This document shows, in pieces, positions 34,067 through 38,016 of a stretch of DNA of 38,016 nucleotides. The DNA is from Amazonocrinis nigriterrae CENA67. GTDB lineage: Bacteria; Cyanobacteriota; Cyanobacteriia; Cyanobacteriales; Nostocaceae. The translations under genes and the position numbers were made by a program. Under the pieces are notes generated by a model. The model was not told the DNA's origin, did no database searches, and saw nothing but the letters and a program-made list of their open reading frames with translations. The stretch's first letter is position 1. The number at the start of each line of letters is the position of its first letter. The stretch covers positions 36,242-74,257 of the forward strand of contig NZ_JAECZC010000053.1 in assembly GCF_016056305.1 (NCBI RefSeq), in the 5' to 3' direction.

Positions 34067-35311
34067 GTGACGATCGCAACTTTAAACCCGAATTTTGAAA
34101 CCCAGCCTGACAATCAAATCCAGATAGAAGAAATTTTGGCTAATGTGGCTGTACTCAAAGCAGTCTTTCTATCTGCTAAGGGGCCAAAGGTCGCTCAATT
34201 GCAGCAGAAGGTAAGTCAAATCGAAGCTTTTATCCAAGCTTTGGCTAAGGATTCGCCCAGTGATAATGATGACAATGTGCAAAGGGCTTTTCATCTCCAG
34301 CGAGAACAACTTGCGGCGATCGAGCGGCAAATGCAGCAGGCAAAAGGTCAAACCGCACTTTTGGAGGCTACAGTCACCGCCCTACGAGGTGTTCTCAACG
34401 CCGATCGCGTCCTGATTTACCGTTTTGAGGAAGATAATCGCAGTCGAGCGATCGCTGAAGCCATACAAGCGGGTTGGACATCCCTACTCAACCAATCCCT
34501 ACCGATAAATTTGTTTGTTACTAAACCCGATGTTGGTGACGGACAACACTTACTCAACAACCTAACTGAAGTATTAGAACTAACTTTGCGCCAACAGCAA
34601 TTTTGGCAACGCTTTCAGGTGCAAGCTAGCCTGTGCTTGCCTTTGATTGTCAAACAACAGCCTTGGGGTTTGTTAGTTATTCATCATTGCCTTTCACCCC
34701 GCAAATGGCAGGAAGCAGAGCGCAGTTTGCTGCAACAAGTCGGAATGATCTTGACAATTAACTTGCACTCGGCTGAAATAGTAGCTCCACCTGCTCAACA
34801 ACTTGAATCCCTCGATCGGTCTGAGTTACTAGTGCCATTTCAGCAAGTGAGCCAGACTGTAGAAGAAGGAGCAAGAATCGCCGAGTTTGCTAACGAGCAT
34901 TTAATGTCTATTCAAGATACTGTTGCTATTACTAATAAACAGCTGCAATATCTTAGTGAATTTTGCCAGCAAGCTTCTGGCTTTGTTCGCCTTGTGGAAG
35001 GCTTGAGTAGCAAAATTCAGATTTTGTCTTTGAATACAGCCATCGAAGCAACAAAAGCTAGCGAGCAAGAACTAAGTTTGCTAGCTGCTGCCGAACAGGT
35101 GGAAATTCTCGCCCGTCAAGCCCGCGAAAGCACGCTCAATATAGAGGAATGGTTCCAAGAACTCCAGGTAGCAGCAGCAGACGTTGCTTCTGCTGTCGAA
35201 CCGTGCGATCGCCAAATCAGTGCGGGGCTGGAGTCAATCGCGCAAATCCAGGAGCAATTTAGAGCGATCGCCCAGATTGCTGCTAGTAGCCTCAAATCAA
35301 TAGACCTATGA
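34067..35311 (+). CDS. GAF protein with a degenerate methyl-accepting signalling hairpin
   Basis: A 414-residue soluble protein, GTG start with AAGGAG nine bases upstream. After a helical N-terminus (PKVAQLQQKVSQIEAF), one GAF domain spans about 95-240 (VLNADRVLIYRFEEDNRSRA, WQRFQVQASLCLPLIVKQQP, WGLLVIHHCLSPRKW). The bilin Cys position reads QFWQ, so no chromophore is expected. It resembles GAF1 of the big receptor. The C-terminal part (about 260-410) is an MCP-like coil, but the tip reads LSLNTAIEATKASEQELSLL where receptors have [20 protein letters not shown]. It is also shorter than a full hairpin, so kinase coupling may be altered. It probably acts as a decoy or structural partner in the array (inference). 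Confidence 0.85.
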   Translation: MTIATLNPNFETQPDNQIQIEEILANVAVLKAVFLSAKGPKVAQLQQKVSQIEAFIQALAKDSPSDNDDNVQRAFHLQREQLAAIERQMQQAKGQTALLEATVTALRGVLNADRVLIYRFEEDNRSRAIAEAIQAGWTSLLNQSLPINLFVTKPDVGDGQHLLNNLTEVLELTLRQQQFWQRFQVQASLCLPLIVKQQPWGLLVIHHCLSPRKWQEAERSLLQQVGMILTINLHSAEIVAPPAQQLESLDRSELLVPFQQVSQTVEEGARIAEFANEHLMSIQDTVAITNKQLQYLSEFCQQASGFVRLVEGLSSKIQILSLNTAIEATKASEQELSLLAAAEQVEILARQARESTLNIEEWFQELQVAAADVASAVEPCDRQISAGLESIAQIQEQFRAIAQIAASSLKSIDL

Positions 35312-35352
35312 GCAAAAGTAACTTTTGCAAGAGGGGGAAAGGGACTCATGTT

Positions 35353-35388
35353 AAAGGGAAAAGGGTTTTTATTAGCCCTTTCCCCTTT
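35353..35388 (+). terminator. Heptamer-derived hairpin after the GAF-MCP gene
   Basis: AAAGGGAAAAGGG (35353-35365) pairs with CCCTTTCCCCTTT (35376-35388) with one mismatch across a ten-base T-rich loop. It lies 42 bp behind the GAF-MCP stop codon and may reduce read-through into the last gene, but it is also a typical repeat tract and lacks a T-run. Confidence 0.4.
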
Positions 35389-35478
35389 ACCCCTTACCCT
35401 TTTCCCAACTTCTGCAAGAAGTCTAATGTCGAAGCCATAGAATTGTCACAAACCCCATAGAAACTGAGAGTTGCGTTC

Positions 35479-37710
35479 ATGAGTACCGATTTTGTCCCCC
35501 AACCGCAGAACGACGATCGCTTTCTAGAAGAAGCGATCGATTTGTTACTGTTCTTGGAGCAGGAGTTGCCTAACTATACAAAAGACAGTAACCCCGGTAC
35601 AGCTTTGGCTCTCATGGAAGCTGCTGGCTCTCTGCATTCGATTGCTATAGCAGCCGAGCTAGATACCATTGCGATAGTTGCGGCTGCACTAGAAGAGATT
35701 TTTCAGCTTTTGCATCAGTATCGGGCAACTATTGACGCCCCCATTGCCTCTTTGTTGTCGGAAGGATTAGATTGCCTACAGATGCTACTGATGGCATTTT
35801 TAACAGCCTCGAAAATTGACGAAGTAGAAATTCTCCAGCGTATGTCTGCCATTGTTGCTCGTCTGCAAGCAGAGTTTGGCGATTCCCAAGAAACAAACCT
35901 TGAGACATGGGTAGAGCAACCGCAGGAAAATCGATTAGTTATCCAGTTTAGCGATTCCTTGGCCGAGGTCGAATCTTCTGCATCTCTACCAGAGCAAGTT
36001 ATGGTTGAAGACAAGGAAAGTTTTGACAGGGAACCAATAGCTGAAACTAGCCCTCAGTCTGGTAGCCTTTGTCACGTAGATACCGAGAGACTTCCCGCCA
36101 ATGTAGGGGAAGTAGTAAACCTGGAGGAGGGAGATTTTCAGGCTTGGTTGGGGGATTTTTTCCTGCCTACTGAAATATCTGAAGCATCCCTAGTTAAATC
36201 TTTTGGCGATCGCCATCCACTCTCTTTGCAAGAATCCATTCCTACGATTGTTGCAGCAAGTATTCCAGCCGCCACACCAATCAATATTCAGCATCTCGAA
36301 CAACTAAACGCGCTCCTTGCAACATTACTAATTAACTACGATCGGCAAGCTTGTCAGGAAGAACAACAGCAACATACCATCGGGCAGTTGCTTCGACAAG
36401 TTAAACGATTACAACGCCTGCTGGATAATCTACAGGAATGGTCAGGACGTTTAGCAGCAATTTCAGATACCCTTTCTCCTCTAGCTGCTTCTCGCTCTCA
36501 CCAATTGTACAGTACTCTGCAATCTGTTTTAGCCCAAGCATCTCAAGTGGCATCAACTGTTCATTCCCTGAATAACGATCATCACCAACTCAAACAAGAA
36601 CTCATACAGCAGGAAAAGTTGCTTAACCGTTCTGCTGATTTAGTCAAAAAAGTTACAACTATTCCTTTAAAAGTAGCCTTAGAACCGTTGCATCGGCTTT
36701 GGTCTCAGTTACAAGCTCTACAAGATAAGTCTGCTAGACTACATTTACAAATTAGCGATATCCAAGTCGATCGCGCGTTTAGCGATCGCCTCCGTATCCT
36801 CCTGTTGCATATAAGTTGCTATTTACTAGAGCAAAGTATTGAGTCTTGCCAAACACGCCAACAGCTAAGTAAAAATAGCAACGGTATTATTGAAATTGAA
36901 GTTTACCAGCAGGGAAATCAACTGATCGTTGATGGCTGTGATGATGGCGCAGGACTTAACTTATCTCAAATTTATCAACAAGCTTTAGCCCAAGGATTTG
37001 CCCTGACAAAACCAGGGGATATCTTACAAGTGACCGAGTTGGTACTTGAACCAGAGGTTTCATCTGTTTTGTGCGATCATGCTGCCTTAGAGTTAGGAGC
37101 AGAATTAACTGAAGTTTGCAAGCAATTAACAGCTATTCAAGGAAGAATAGTATTGAAGTCTAAAGCTGGACATGGTACAGCCTTCTCGCTGCAAATTCCC
37201 CTCGAACAAAAAATTGCTCAACTGATTGTCTGTCAAGCTAACTCCAGAGTCTATGCATTTGTTGCCGATTCCGTAGAGCAGATTTGTCTATCCCAGTCCG
37301 AACAAATTCTCCAAACTCAAGCGGGACGCATGTTATTTTTGCAGTCTTCTGGCGGTTCCAGTGGCTTCCTTCGTGGCGGTAGCGAGCATCCGACAACGGA
37401 AATGCTCGTCCCTATCCACTTACTAACTGATGTGCTGATTTGTCCTAACCACCTTCCCAGCCCAGTTACTACTTACAGTACAGATACACTAAATGCTTTC
37501 AAGCAGGATAAGCCGTTATTAGTATTTCGTTACTTAGACAAACTATGTGCTTTAGAAGTAGATTGCATCATCGGTAAGCAATCCTCTGCAATCCATCCTC
37601 TAGGGGAAGCAATCCCAGTTGCTCCTTATATCCAAGGAACTAGCGTTTTTGCCAATGGGCAACTTGGCCTGGTTTTGGATGGTCAACTTCTCACAAAATC
37701 TCTAACTTGA
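35479..37710 (+). CDS. CheA-like pseudokinase
   Basis: A 743-residue protein aligned along its length with the active CheA in this cluster but without its receiver. The Hpt H-box LMRSAHTLKGSA is replaced by LMEAAGSLHSIA, so the phospho-acceptor His is a Gly. In the ATPase domain the N-box IRNAFDHGIE becomes SCYLLEQSIE. G1 is kept (GCDDGAGLNL), and G2 GRGIGLDVV becomes ELGAELTEV. The rest is CheA-like: Pro/Glu-rich linker, coiled dimer region (about 290-420), and CheW-like domain (LIVCQANSRVYAFVADSVEQ to GQLGLVLDGQLL). It should be unable to bind ATP normally or carry phosphate, so a scaffold or regulatory role in the array is likely. It is the last gene of the cluster, 167 bp after the GAF-MCP gene. 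Confidence 0.88.
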   Translation: MSTDFVPQPQNDDRFLEEAIDLLLFLEQELPNYTKDSNPGTALALMEAAGSLHSIAIAAELDTIAIVAAALEEIFQLLHQYRATIDAPIASLLSEGLDCLQMLLMAFLTASKIDEVEILQRMSAIVARLQAEFGDSQETNLETWVEQPQENRLVIQFSDSLAEVESSASLPEQVMVEDKESFDREPIAETSPQSGSLCHVDTERLPANVGEVVNLEEGDFQAWLGDFFLPTEISEASLVKSFGDRHPLSLQESIPTIVAASIPAATPINIQHLEQLNALLATLLINYDRQACQEEQQQHTIGQLLRQVKRLQRLLDNLQEWSGRLAAISDTLSPLAASRSHQLYSTLQSVLAQASQVASTVHSLNNDHHQLKQELIQQEKLLNRSADLVKKVTTIPLKVALEPLHRLWSQLQALQDKSARLHLQISDIQVDRAFSDRLRILLLHISCYLLEQSIESCQTRQQLSKNSNGIIEIEVYQQGNQLIVDGCDDGAGLNLSQIYQQALAQGFALTKPGDILQVTELVLEPEVSSVLCDHAALELGAELTEVCKQLTAIQGRIVLKSKAGHGTAFSLQIPLEQKIAQLIVCQANSRVYAFVADSVEQICLSQSEQILQTQAGRMLFLQSSGGSSGFLRGGSEHPTTEMLVPIHLLTDVLICPNHLPSPVTTYSTDTLNAFKQDKPLLVFRYLDKLCALEVDCIIGKQSSAIHPLGEAIPVAPYIQGTSVFANGQLGLVLDGQLLTKSLT

Positions 37711-37918
37711 ACGGTATTGATCTTTAACCTCAATTAAATTAATTACTCTACTCAGCGTTTTATATTTAATCATGTCTAACTACTTATCAAGTCAAGACTT
37801 ATGCAAACAATAGCCCAAACCCTTATTTTCACGTAGCGGTAATTCATGAATTAGCGAATCAAGTGTGGGTTTTGCGTAATATCATGTCCGGTTAATTAGT
37901 TATGATTCCCACAGCCAT

Positions 37919-37995
37919 TGCACCCCACCCCCAACCCCTCCCCTTACCAACGGGAGGGAGCAAAAGCGCAGCTTTGGCGGGGTGGGGTTCAGGGT
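37919..37995. repeat. GC-rich palindromic repeat at the window end
   Basis: CACCCCACCCCCAACCCCTC is mirrored by GGGAGGG and GGCGGGGTGGGG further on, so CCCCTCCC/GGGAGGG and CACCCC/GGGGTG can form a two-part stem. This is a widespread cyanobacterial intergenic palindrome. The remaining part of 37711-38016 is AT-rich and shows no gene. Confidence 0.65.
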
Positions 37996-38016
37996 TTAAT
38001 AAGTATAGCTGGGGAC

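Overview
The window is chromosomal DNA from a filamentous, probably heterocyst-forming cyanobacterium of the Nostocales. Evidence for this: dense GCGATCGC (HIP1) octamers, heptamer short-tandem-repeat tracts and palindromic repeats between and inside genes, a CcsA-type cytochrome c maturation gene, a plastoquinone-type chorismate lyase, gas-vesicle genes, and a phototaxis cluster with a cyanobacteriochrome receptor laid out like the ptx locus of Nostoc punctiforme. Species cannot be named from sequence alone.

Layout. (1) 1-5402, housekeeping: the 5' end of accC (minus strand), a structured spacer that may encode a roughly 190-nt RNA, tRNA-Leu(GAG), a chorismate lyase-like gene, a long gene-free stretch with hairpin repeats, a DUF3352-type anchored protein, and ccsA. 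(2) 5403-9283, accessory: a decayed Uma2-type nuclease tail, a minus-strand STAND NTPase with 13 WD40 repeats (several nearly identical), and a roughly 275-bp inverted-repeat element. (3) 9284-20870, an unusual gas-vesicle cluster: a double ArsA/Get3-type ATPase, a GvpV-like coiled-coil protein, an ATP-grasp protein, two unknown minus-strand genes, gvpG (minus strand), then gvpN-gvpJ-gvpK-gvpF, a double-AAA+ Cdc48-like ATPase, a second gvpF/L, and finally gvpA, a hairpin, and a gvpC-like gene. (4) 21303-37710, a chemotaxis-like phototaxis cluster: PATAN-REC regulator, CheY-like regulator, CheW, a seven-GAF methyl-accepting photoreceptor, a hybrid CheA, an inserted four-helix-bundle gene, a double CheW, a GAF protein with an eroded MCP tip, and a CheA-like protein that has lost its catalytic motifs. 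The last 300 bp hold only a palindromic repeat.

How it fits together: gas vesicles give buoyancy and the ptx-type system steers gliding filaments to light. In Nostocales both are typical of hormogonia, the motile dispersal filaments, so the two neighbouring clusters look like one dispersal island (inference). The points most worth a second look are a winged-helix-like domain shared by the C-termini of GvpN and the GvpC-like protein, palindromic repeats inserted in frame inside gvpF, gvpC and the WD40 gene, the Get3-like and Cdc48-like ATPases embedded among gvp genes, and the paired active/pseudo CheA proteins.
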